In this document: in pieces, positions 10,552 through 21,410 of the stretch
Layout: each line of letters begins with the position of its first letter
Numbering within the stretch: position 1 is the first letter of the stretch
From: Rhodamnia argentea
Lineage: Eukaryota; Streptophyta; Magnoliopsida; Myrtales; Myrtaceae
Direction of reading: 5' to 3'
NCBI RefSeq assembly: GCF_020921035.1
Contig: NC_063157.1
Location: 11,630,001 to 11,694,000 of the forward strand
Length of the DNA stretch: 64,000 nt
Notes under the pieces: model-generated
What the model saw: the letters and a program-made list of their open reading frames with translations, nothing else
Database searches by the model: none
Told to the model about the DNA's origin: nothing
Made by a program: the position numbers and the translations under genes

Positions 10552-13500
10552 TCACCTTCCCCCTGATTCCATGTCTTGCGGTGATCCGCTACGCTCATCC
10601 AGACAGCTCTCGTTTTGAGTCTCCGCGGCCTGTGCATCAGGCATATCGGCTGCATTCGCAGCCTGTGCATTCCTGCGCAACTCCAGTTCTTCAAAATAAG
10701 CATAAGGCCCCCAACCTGCAAACAAATAGATTGTGAAACTTCTTCTGAGAAAATGGTTATTGCTATGCCCATATTCTCATCCGTCAATGTCTAAGGAAAG
10801 ATTACATAATCAACTTTCAACAATCTCGCTCTCTTTAATTATCTCGCTACATTATGGCAGCACTACTATAGCCATGCCAAAGTAGGGAGTCGCAGCACAA
10901 GTAATCTTACAATCATGATAGGACAACTACAAGACAATGTAGAGAAAATGGTTATTGCTATCCCAATGTTCTCTCATCCATCAATGTCCAGAGAAAGATT
11001 ACGTATTTAACTTTCAATTATCATGCGCTCTTCCATCATCTTCTTACAGAACGAGGCAGCGTGACTATAGCCCTGCCAATTTAGGAGCTTTAGGGCAAGC
11101 ACTCTTATGATGACAATAAGATAACTACAAGATAGTGTCGAGGGATTTTATGACTTCTGGAGGCCATAACAAATTGCTTTGAAACATACCTTGAGCATGA
11201 TATGGAGGTGGAAAGAACTGCAGATAGCAAAACCCTGCTACTGTAAGCCCTGCAAAAAAAAAAAAAACTGCACGTTAAGCCAAAGAATCAAGCTCACCAC
11301 TGCTCTGACTCTTCACAAATTGCAGAAAACAGACAAACCTAGGAGGCCTCCAGTGAAGACATCCTGCCAGTGATGCCAGTAGTCATCTACTCTTGAAATG
11401 CCAACAAGAGATGCGACAAGAAGCGGGAGACAGATGATGCATAATTTTGCGACATGACCTTTGCGATCAAATGCTTTAATCTTCCCAGCTAAGTAAAGCG
11501 ATAAGAAACCAAGACCCGCAAAGGACCCTGAACAATAAAATCCAATCTATTCACCTAACAAGGCTTGCCTGTGTAATAGTCTAATACATTATATAATTCT
11601 TTTTTCTTTCGCATTGACCATTTGGATAATTCTTTTTAAGATGACAAAGAGAAATGCTTACAGGAAGTATGCCCGCTAGGAAAACTCTTGTGCCCTTCAT
11701 CTATGACACTTCTTTTACCGTGACAAATGACATTTCCCAATCGATCATACACCTAGGAATCAATTCAAGTATTAAGTGCTGCAAGAGGACTTGTGTGCGA
11801 ATAGTTAGTTTATTCTGCACAATTTATATGCACCTACATCTTTCCCATCTGGAAAACAACGCCAAAAGAAGTCTGGCCTAGGGCGGCCAACTGCAAGTTT
11901 TAGGGCATTTGTTATAACTGCAGTGGCTGAAGCAGAATACAAGAGCCCTGCCTACACAGTTTCCATTTAGTATATTCTCGGGAAAAATAAAACAACCACC
12001 ATTGAATGATGAGCAAATAATACATGAGAATAGGACAAAAAGATACTTTCACCTAGTACAGCGTGGTGAAGATCATAGATATCTCTTCTCCGAAGATACA
12101 AAACCACAAATATCACCATTGGCAACAGAAGGGCATACGTCTAATTTTTGTTGGGAAGAAACAAAAGAAAAAACAAGTCAAAATACTTAACCTTACAGAC
12201 TGACTATTAAGTGGAAAAGAGTAGTGCAAAGAATGCATTACTGGAACAGTCCAGAAAGGCACTGTGTTGCCCTTCAGTGGATACTTGAGACTAGTCATCA
12301 TATCCTTCCCGACGAAGCGATGAAATGGATGTATGAGAAGGAGAAGAGACCCAATAACCACAAGAGCCATAAGGATCAGCCAATCATATATGTATGTCCT
12401 TGCGACCATCACTCCACTGGACCTCATCATATTTGAAGCAATCTGGCTCCTTATTCTATGCTGTAGAATGAATGCACATGCCGGATGACAAACTGTTAAT
12501 ATTAGCTCCGTCAAAATTGACGTTCCCTAAAAATACCAAAAAACGAAAACATCAATGGCATTGTGGTTGACGAGAACTCATTTCAGTTTCCCACTTCCAG
12601 AAACAAAAGTAACAACTATTGAAGGTTTACCCAGTATGCAGGCACATTAACTAGAAACATGTGTCCTCTGTCAGATATGAATAAAATCAAACAGAAAAGG
12701 TACTATCAAAGAAAGGAATCAACCTGTTGGTTTTTCTGTTCTATTAAAGGAATGTTGATTAGCGGAAAAGAACTGCTGCTTATTGCAGAAGAGTCCAATC
12801 TTGAGCTTTGCACCTCCTAGAAAACCAAAAAAAAAAATTATTTCCAAATCTGATAAAAGAAGTCAAACAACTTTTATTTCTGAATACAAGGGTCATCCAA
12901 CCAAAACTTCCATTTCCTACGGAAAATTCAAGATGGCGCATAAATTAAGTAACCCATAGAACATCCCATATCGTTCATCTGTGATAAACTAGCAAGAAGT
13001 TGAATCTGCAAACCATCTAATGCAAACCATGCTGTCTTAGCACACTGCAAATATTGCAAGCTCCAAGGACCCAAATCCTTAGACAAGCACAAAAGGGCAG
13101 TTTTCCAGGATCCTGATGAAAAAAAAGGCTTGCGATTCTACAAGGTGTATTAGTGCACTTAGATATGTGTGCATTCAACTTTTGGAGTTCCTCAACAAGT
13201 GTGAAAGATGACAGGCAGGACTCTGATAGTAATTGCATAATGATCAAAGTGAATTTCTCTTATTGCTCTATGAGTATGATAATAAATGCAAAAAATTAAC
13301 TACGTAGGAACAGAGTTTGAGGATCTCTTGGAAATAATCCTATTGCAATATCTCAAAGTAACAGCCAATAGCAAGCAGCTTTCCAAGGAAAGAGGAAAGA
13401 TTCACACTTCTGCCACTATTTCAACTAATGCAGTTGATTGAAGGGAATGGGCATTGACATGGCTATCCCGTTTCTGTTGTTTGGCTCAGCAAAGGAAAGG

Positions 13501-14115
13501 AATACCCCTTCGTTTCTTATGCAGGTATGATTTCTCTCATGATACACGTGAGGAAGTACTTTCAATATTTTATTCCTACTTCCTTTACCTTTCCATGTTG
13601 TTTCTTCATCACCACTGCTAAAAAAAATCGAGAATCCAACCCCATTCCTTTGCATTTTATTCCCTCTTCAATCCCATACTCGCACTGATTCCCCTTATTG
13701 CAAAGCAAGGAATTTCAAATCACCATCAGTAGTACATCTCACTCTTACTTCCAGTTTCCAACTTCAACCAATTCCACTTTCCCTTCCATTAAATTCAGCA
13801 TGAAGCCACAAAACTCTGATGCTGAAACCCTCCATTTTATTATTTTTCTCCTTTTCTCGATGAAAAGCTTCTCTCTGCTTGCTAATGTAAGCTAAAACAG
13901 ATTCGCGAATTGTCTACACCGAATCACTGATGCTAACAAGAACATCAATGACCCAAGGACGTATAATTCCCCTCTTTTGCACCATTACAACGACCTCACA
14001 AGCAACTTCAATGGCAAGAGAATCAAAAGCGAAGAGAAAAGCCACCAACCTGAGAAACCCCCAAGAAGAAGATGCCCTTAAGAAAAGAAAGGAACCCAAA
14101 ATTCCTCCGACGCAT
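10552..14115 (-). CDS. LPP3: Lipid phosphate phosphatase, LPP3-type (phosphatidate phosphatase, PAP2 family)
   Basis: Eight exons, read by eye on the minus strand: 14115-14050 (least certain), 12460-12242, 12140-12053, 11947-11838, 11752-11662, 11527-11339, 11249-11190, 10715-10552. All have GT/AG borders, and the sum of 987 nt gives an unbroken 328-residue frame. If exon 1 is wrong, the protein could start at the ATG at 12430 (about 296 residues). Catalytic motifs are all intact: K-x6-RP ([12 protein letters not shown]), PSGH ([12 protein letters not shown]) and SR-x5-H-x3-D ([12 protein letters not shown]). Hydrophobic segments include [19 protein letters not shown] and [16 protein letters not shown], and the C-terminal [20 protein letters not shown] is typical. 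The family dephosphorylates phosphatidic acid and diacylglycerol pyrophosphate at membranes. The symbol is by resemblance to Arabidopsis LPP3. Confidence 0.85.
10741..11120. repeat. Tandem duplication inside the last LPP intron
   Basis: About 10747-10938 and 10943-11120 repeat each other (gaaaatggttattgctat, agattac, aactttcaa, actatagcc landmarks). The paralogous intron in unit 1 (6790-6970) has only one copy, so this arose in unit 2 after the larger duplication, or was lost from unit 1. Confidence 0.75.
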
Positions 14116-14325
14116 GGTTACAATTCAATGTGAAGCAACCACCCAACGAAGGGCGCAAGCGCGAATGGGGGTCAATTGCTCATCAAGCATTCCTGCGAAT
14201 GACAGATTGATGCTTCCATTTTCGCAATTCTACTCTCTCACTGGTGTCCCACAAATTAATTGAGTAGGAGTCGGACAGGAAGCTTCCCATTTTCTTGTCG
14301 TGATCAGCACATAGATAGAGACTTT

Positions 14326-16640
14326 TCCCTCAGTTGAACCCTGTGGGTCCCCATGTCTGCATTGTCTGCTTGTTGATTATATTAGAGCAGTATTTGCTGT
14401 GCCTAGATAGTCACAGAAAGAGGATAGAAGAAATCTGTTGGTGTCACGGTGCAACCATATCTGGTGGTGTCCCGGTGCGACAAGGTCGCACCACGGTCTT
14501 TCCCCAACAAAGTGGTACCAGAGCACTGGTTGCACTGCGAGCTGGTAGATGTCTTGAGTGAAAATGGAGAGCATGAACACAATGATTTGTTTGAGTGGGC
14601 ACAGACTATCACATAAGGAAGAGTAAAATGAAAGATCTAACGTTTGTGAAATCCTTGTATCTTCCGGTGTTTGCTACTGAGAAACCGGGATCTAAGTCAT
14701 AAGGACTGGGCGTGCGAGCATGAGAAGGGTCGTGGATTTATTCGGCAATTTGTAGAGGATAGTGTATGTAATCTCATCTGCCGTGAGACACATGCACGGA
14801 CGGACGTTGTGATCAAAACTGGAGCAGTTGTTCGCCGAAAATATAGAGAGGGAACCACTGTCGCCGATTACTTGATTATTGAGAGTTTTAAGTTCTTGGG
14901 GTTGTGGTTGCTTGCTGCTCTCCCAGTCTTAGGGAGCTTTTAGAGTCACCACTTGCAAATCCTGCTCCCGGCAGGCTTGTTTCCATAAAACTTGCTAAGA
15001 CTGGTGTCTTGAATGAGGAGATCGGAAGGAATATCTCGGGGCTCGTCATCCCAAAGAGAGGCGCTGGTTACAGAACGGCAACGGAGGAACAGATTTTGAA
15101 ACCCCCGATATAATAGTGGCCGTAGTAAATCGAAGGGGAGATCCAACTAGAGAAAAGGAGTTAAAACTTTTACCATTGTGGCAAGAGCCAGGTCACATGA
15201 AAAGAGATTTGCAGATCGCTGGGAGAAAAAGTAGGTTGGAGAGGAGAAGACAGAAGCAAAAGATACTTCAGCAGTTGCATCTGGTGGTGAAGAAACCGTT
15301 ATATGTGGTGATGGTTATGTTAATCTCACAAGCTATGATGCTACAAGGACAGTTGATTCGACTACCTCATTCCACCTTTCGTCTCGACGAGATTTCTTGA
15401 CATCCTACACTCAGGGATTAAGGTAATATTAGGATGAGCAAGGACAGGGGAGTCAAGATCGTTGGCATTGGCGACATCTTTATGGGTTACCATACCAAAT
15501 GCAAGCTGGTACTTAGAAATGTCAGACATGTTGCACACACTGGTCTTCAGTTGATCTTCACTAGTTTACTTGACGATGAAGGCTATCTCGTAGGCAATTC
15601 AATGGGGGTAAATGGAAGCTCACCAAAGGTTCTCTGGTGTTAGTGAGAGGTGTCAAGTCAAGCTCTTGTACATGACAGAAGCTCAACTATGCCCTGGACA
15701 GGTGAAAGCAGTTGAGGATATGCCTCAGCATAGCTGTCGCACAGGCAGCGGTTTTGTCACAAGAGTGAGAAGGGACTGGAAATTCTCACTAGAAAGATAT
15801 TCCTGGCTTCTAAAGGAACCCCTTTCGAAACTTGTGCTCATTGTCTCGCTGGCAAACAACTTAGAGCTGCATTTCGTAGTCATCATCCCTCTAGAAGACC
15901 CCATCTTTAGAGTTTGTTCATGCTGATGCATGTATGATGGATGCTAGAACTTTTGGCGGGGCAATGTATTTTGTTACATCTATGATCATTGCTCTTGAAA
16001 AGTCTGGGCATTTGCTTTGAAATTCAATGATGCAGAGAAGATTCAAATATTCAAAGGAGAGTTTAGAAAGTCCTTTGCTACGAAGGACTTGGGACCAACG
16101 AAGCAGATGCTTGGCATGAGAATCACTCCACTTGTAGGCCACTCATGACAGGAAGAACGGAAAACTGTGATTATCGGGGGAGAGATATGTCAAGAAGGTG
16201 CTAGAAAGATTCAACATGAGCAAGTCAAAGCCAGTTAGCACTCCACTTGCAGGCCACTTTCAGCTGAGTTCAGACAGAGTCCTCCTAGTGAGGAGGACAG
16301 AGAACTGAAGAAAGTGCCATAGCATCAGTGGTTGGTAGCTTGATGTACTCCGAGCAATGTATCGCTCATACATTGCTCGTGCAGTTGGTGTCGTTCCTCT
16401 CCAATCCCAGTGGCGAACATTGGGCAGTTGTAACATGGATTCTCTGATATCTCACAGGCAGCTCTAAGTCATGTCTGTGCTTTGACAATGGCAAACCAAC
16501 GTTGGAAGGATGCACGAAGGCAAAATGGGTAGGTGACATTAACTACAGAAAATCAATGTCGGGATACACCATGGTCTTTCACCAACAGCCTTCTTATCAA
16601 TCTAAGCTAGATTATTAAGAGTTCTATTGTTAGCTCCATC
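14326..16640 (+). pseudogene. Ty1/copia remnant with internal deletion
   Basis: A primer-binding site TGGTACCAGAGC at 14513 follows a CA-ending LTR piece (to about 14509). Gag-like sequence and a relic of the zinc-knuckle region (near 15170-15210, GHMKRD) come next. A GAG-pre-integrase segment lies at 15434-15643 (LRNVRHVAHTG) and the start of integrase at about 15900-15990 (DARTFGGAMYFVT). Sequence then jumps to late RT (about 16040-16130: KSFATKDLGPTKQMLGMR) and the RT/RNase H region (16170-16600: LERFNMSKSKPVSTPLAGH). Most of integrase and the RT core, including the YVDD region, are missing. Multiple stops. No 3' LTR was recognised. Confidence 0.85.
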
Positions 16641-16739
16641 TTATTCTCTGAATGGAGATTTGGAGGATACGCGTTCCGTACATCAATGTTTATGCAAACA
16701 TGTAGTTGGGACTAGGATTGATGAAAAGATAAAAGAGTG

Positions 16740-16817
16740 CCATAAATATCCTAGTTAAGGTCCTGTTAATTCTTGTTGCCATTAATATCCTAGTTAAGGT
16801 CCTGTTAATTCTTGTTG
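16740..16817. repeat. 39-bp direct tandem duplication
   Basis: Units 16740-16778 and 16779-16817 differ by one base (ccataaatatcctag versus ccattaatatcctag). It lies between the copia remnant and the 3' end of the receptor kinase gene. Confidence 0.9.
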
Positions 16818-17253
16818 CGTGTCCACTACTGCCATTAGGATCGTTGCATTGCTTAATAGGTTGAAAAAAGAACATTGTCATCGATTCCACTTGGAACAAT
16901 GGCCTTTACAGAAACTATAAGGAGGTACAGCAGTATCATGATATAAATGTCGAATCCAATGAACGGTGTTTATCATAGAACTGTATAAGCAAGGATGGGA
17001 GGTGTGAGAAAATTGCCATCAGGCAACCTGAAGAGTGAAGAAAATTTTGCCATGGGAGATAAAGAGAGCAAGACGATCCTCGGTTGATTGTCTGAGCCTT
17101 ATTTGATTGTATCAGCCCAGGCCTTTCTACCCCTAGACCTGTTTCTGCAGTAGTAAACTCTGAAGAGGCACAACTTGTGTAACAACCGACTTCCAATTAA
17201 AGGATGATGAATGCTTGTCGCCGCTGTATTGACAACTGTAATGTCTGTCTCAA
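16818..17253. other. Intergenic/3' flank of the receptor kinase gene
   Basis: No supported gene. It contains the presumed 3' UTR of the minus-strand kinase. Confidence 0.4.
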
Positions 17254-19526
17254 TTAAGGATTGGTGAAGATGTCCAATTTGTCCATATTGTTCAAGACAT
17301 GCCTCATGGAAGGTCTCCTTTCAGGGCTCTTGTTAACACAAGCAAGAGCCATCTGAAGCACCGTGGCCATCTCTTCTTTCTTGTCGAGATCAGGAAGCAA
17401 GATGGGATCTATAATGTTGGAAATCGGATTTCTCTCATCGACGCTCATCTGCACCCATCGGACTAGATCGAATCTAAGAGGCCCCACTTCAACTATGGGC
17501 ATCTTCCCTGTGATCATCTCGAGTAAAATCATCCCGAACGAGTAGACATCCCACTTCTGTGATGGCTTCGTAGGTTTGGATGCTTCAGGCGCTTGATAAT
17601 AGGATCTCAAATTCTCGGTGGAGTTTATTGCCGTGAACTCATAGGGAGAGCTCTGCTCCGGCGTCCCCACCACTACTTGTTCAAGGTGAAACTTTGAAGA
17701 TTCTCCGGTGAAATTAGCGAGTCGACTGATGCCAAAATCAGAGATGAAGGGCTCCATATTCTTCCCGAGCAGTACATTGCTCGGCTTCAAGTCTCCATGG
17801 ACGTACCTTTTTGGACTGAACTCATGAAGATAGGCTATGCCTTTTGCTACTCCTTTCATGATCCTGAGGCGCGCGCTCCATGAAAGCGGCATTAGATTTG
17901 TCGTCCCAGCCTTCCCTGCCAAACAAAAGAAATTTGTCGTGCGCAGATAAGATCGACTTGCATAATCACTGTTCAACATTTTGGTGAATTCCGTTCCAAG
18001 GACTAGAGAACACACCACCTGATTCCAAAATTCTTTCATTCATAATGAAAGGGAAATGCAAATTTACCGTGTACCGCAGCAGAAAGGTCACCATTGGGTA
18101 TGAAGTCGTATATGAGTAGCTTCTCATCGCCAGACCAGCAATAAGCTCGGAGAGGCACAATATTCGAGTGCTTGATCTTCGCTATTGCTTCGACCTCGGT
18201 TTGGAATTCCTTCAGCCTCTGAGAATCTCCACCCAGTCTCCTGACTGCTAAGGTCGACCCGTCCTCAAGAACAACTTTGTAAACTATTCCAGTCCCTGTC
18301 TTGCCCAAAAGGAAAGCAGATGCCTTCAGGAGTTTGTCGAGATCGAAATTTATCCGCGAATCCAGCACCACGAAGTTGTACTGCTCCATCTTTTGCGAGA
18401 CAGTGTCGACGGCCTCCTTTCCAAAGCAGAAGAGCTCCTTCCTACAAATCACTTTCTCTTCATTAACGCTGTTACTACTAGCGTTACATACCTTGCAATC
18501 ATGGTACTTTCGACATATGTGGGACAATAACCACCCCAGAAAGCAGCTTCCGACCATGAAGCTCGCAATTATCGAGATCAAGACCCCTTTACTCATGGCA
18601 CTTCCTCTTTTAGGCCCATCAGGCGAAGCCTGGGATGGAAAATGAGGAGTTGTAGAGGAATTTGGTTCGGGAATGTCGGGAGGACACGGCAATTTGAGTG
18701 GTGCTCCGCAGAGCAGAGGATTATTGATGAAAGCGGTCGGCCCTGCATCGAGTAGAGCGCCATTTTGCGGTATTGGTCCGCTGAGATTGTTGTGGCTAAG
18801 ATCAATGTAGACAGCCTCAGGGAGGTTTCCTAGGTTTGCCGGGATAGGGCCACTGAACAAGTTATTTGACAAATCTAGCGTTCCTCGCAAGCTCGATAAA
18901 TTTCCCATATCACAGGGGATGGAACCAGTGAACTTGTTAAATGAAAGATTGAGAAGTTCGAGCCAAGTTAAGCTAGTCCCGAACCCATCAGGCAGGGATC
19001 CTGAGAATCCATTCCGACTCAAATCGACCACTTTAAGTCGCCCACACCGAAGTAACGACAATGGGATTGAACTGTTGAATGAATTCCTGGAAAAATCCAA
19101 GGTCTGAAGTGAACCGAGCTTTCCAAGTTCCTCAGGAACCACCCCGGAGAACGAGTTCCCCGAGAGCATCAGGCTTTGTAACCCATTCGCATCGAAGAGC
19201 GTGACAGGCAAGCTTCCAGAGAGGTGGTTGTTCCTGAGATTGATATGCCGGAGTGCCGATAGGTTTCCAAAGATAGGAGGAAGGAAGCCAGTGAGATTCT
19301 TATTTGAAAGGCTGAGAGAAACGACTCGGTCTCCTACGCATTTGACTCCACTCCACACGCACGGAGTTCCATCGGACGAGCTCCAGTTATCGAGGAACCT
19401 GCTGGGGTCTTCACGGATGGACTGTTTCAAGGACAGGAGGGCGACGCCTTCGTCATTCAGAGATTGCACAGGCATGTGAAAGAGGTTGGCCATGAGAAGA
19501 ATGACCAGGTTACAGAGGAGCACCAT
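17254..19526 (-). CDS. LRR receptor-like kinase, ZAR1-like
   Basis: Two exons, 19526-18068 and 17915-17254, joined in frame (VHG at the junction); 706 residues. I prefer the ATG at 19526 over the upstream in-frame ATG (19640) because it gives a clean signal peptide ([16 protein letters not shown]). LRRNT follows ([14 protein letters not shown]...), then about seven LRRs (residues ~70-245), a membrane segment near 313-336 and an intracellular kinase from ~395. The P-loop is GKTGTG. The usual VAIK lysine is Arg (AVRRLGG) and the HRD loop is [11 protein letters not shown] (SDFGISRL) and the GDVYSFG-type motif ([14 protein letters not shown]) are present. Arabidopsis ZAR1 and its close relatives share this layout and, as I recall, the AVRRLG and HGDLK variants. 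Likely plasma-membrane; the ligand is unknown. Confidence 0.9.
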
Positions 19527-20116
19527 CTTGTGCAGGAGGACTCTGAGAGATGGATGTTTCGTTACCAAGAAGCTGGAAAAGACGATGAAACTTATGAATC
19601 GGGACTTTTGCCGAACTTTAAAGTCTTCGAACTTGTCCAAAGACTGGAGAACTAAGAAACTCGCAAACTGGTGGGGACAGATTGACCTTTATGAAAGTTA
19701 ACTACATGAATCCATGAAACACCCTTTCAATGGACGCAAACTCGAGTGCTCAAGCTCAATCACAACTTGAGAACTGACAAGTAGAGGCATCCTATGCTTC
19801 CACTTTTAGGTCCTGAAGGTCAATCTGTCCCCACCAGTTAATCCTTAGATTCCTCTCTAACAAAGGAACTGAACTCTCTAGCCATGACTTTGCCATTCAC
19901 ACTCATCTTCATTGGGTTTCCAATCGTACACAGTCAATGTAAAGACAAAGAAGATCATATAGGTAAGTCTATTGAGAACTTTACCTTCTAAGTCTTAAAA
20001 CTTATCGCGAAAGTCTAATTGAGTCCAAAAACTTGTGAGAAAGTGCAATTGAGTCTTAAAACTGATTAAAAAGTAGGTTTTTATCATACGCTGGGTCATA
20101 CCATCACTCGAGAGGC
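19527..20116. other. Upstream region of the receptor kinase
   Basis: Presumed leader and promoter (minus strand). At 19980-20090 repeated taaaacttnt...gcaattgagtc words look like the edge of an old MITE. No gene is seen. Confidence 0.35.
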
Positions 20117-20492
20117 TTAAGTATACTACAAGTGCTAAAACTTATGTACGGCGCTCACTTTAGTGCCAAAACTTTCAAAACGATCACTTAATTACCAATT
20201 TTTTTTTTAAAAAACGATCACTTAAGTGCTAACTTTTTTCAAAAACGATCATTTAAGTGCCAAACTTTTTTAAAAACACTCACTTTAGTGCCAACTCCGG
20301 CAAACCACGCCAGCTCAAATATTAATAAAAAAATAGGCCATGTCGGATTTCCGGCGAGCCACGTCGACTCAAATCGGAGTTGGCACTAAAGTGATTGTAT
20401 TTAAAAAAAATTAACACTTAAGTGATTGTTTTGAAAGTTTTGGCACTAAAGTGTGCGCCGTACATAAGTTTTGGCACTTGTAATGTACTTTA
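20117..20492. mobile_element. Foldback/TIR element related to the gene-carrying element at 21421
   Basis: Long imperfect inverted repeats: TTAAGTATACTACAAGTGCT at the left and the reverse complement of GCACTTGTAATGTACTTTAA at the right. They continue inward for more than 70 bp (cactttagtgccaaaacttt, gatcacttaa). A second inner palindrome surrounds 20283-20390 (gccaactccgg / cggagttggc). No coding capacity. A target duplication is not convincing. Confidence 0.75.
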
Positions 20493-21410
20493 ATATAGAA
20501 GAATCTGTAATTCAAAACTTTAGGGACAGTGGTCAAGATTCCATATGATGGTCTGTCTTCAATCTGTTAGGCGTGATTGGAGGCGTGATTTGTGGCCAAG
20601 TAGGTGAAGTGGGGCTATTCAAAAAGAGGTTGGCAAGGGCTATTTGACTATCCTTTGGCCGCCGCTTGCAATCGGACAAGTTTGCCCTTTATGATTCTTG
20701 CATGAAAGTCCGAAATGAAATTGACACGTGGATCATTTTGCAAAGTCATCTTTCATGCGACGACTTTGAGTCAGCGAAAGTCTTGAGACTGGGCAAACGA
20801 TAGGGTTTTCTCACTCGGACTAACTAGAGGTAGCAACAAGTCATTTGGCCAAAAAAAGGAAAATTCGACCTTTGTCTTGAGAGAAATGCACGTAAATTAT
20901 AGAGATACCACATAAATGGTTCCTGAACTTTAGTCCAATATACAATACGGTCCCTAAACTTTAAATTTGTTTAATATGGTTCATGAATTTTAACCCAATA
21001 TGTAATATTGTTTCTAAGGTTTTAGTTTGCACAATTTTTGGTACATGTTCAATTTAGTCTCTAGACTGTATGAAAATATTTAATGCAGTCCTTCCATTAA
21101 CTCAAGTTTAGGGACAACATTGAAAAAAAATCAGAAAGTTCAAAACAATGCAAAAAGTGTTTATGTAAACACTGGTCGTGCTACATAGAATGGTCGATAT
21201 CCATGTCAGAAATCTTCAACACCAAAATTGGCTAGAAGAACTATTTGAAAATTTGTCAAAAGATTTAAGACTAAAATGGCCAAATGAAAAGTTTAGGCCT
21301 GAAGTGGTCGTCGCATAAATAGTTTATGACTTTTTGGATGCTTGTCCCACTTTTTGGAAGACGTAACATACCACATAAATGACAGTTGATCAAATATGCT
21401 TCATAGAAAA
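20493..21410. other. Intergenic DNA with a weak MITE remnant
   Basis: 20920-21090 repeats ttcctgaactttagtccaa-type phrases (tcctgaacttta, tccctaaacttta, tcatgaatttta), typical of old MULE-like MITE arms. Otherwise nothing recognised. Confidence 0.4.

Larger units (their letters stand above)
9955..14325. repeat. Tandem duplication, unit 2 (carries the intact LPP copy)
   Basis: Direct repeat of 6010-9905. It is longer mainly because of an extra ~190-bp tandem duplication inside the last LPP intron (about 10741-11120) and scattered small indels. The right edge meets the LTR of a copia remnant at about 14325-14340. Confidence 0.85.
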
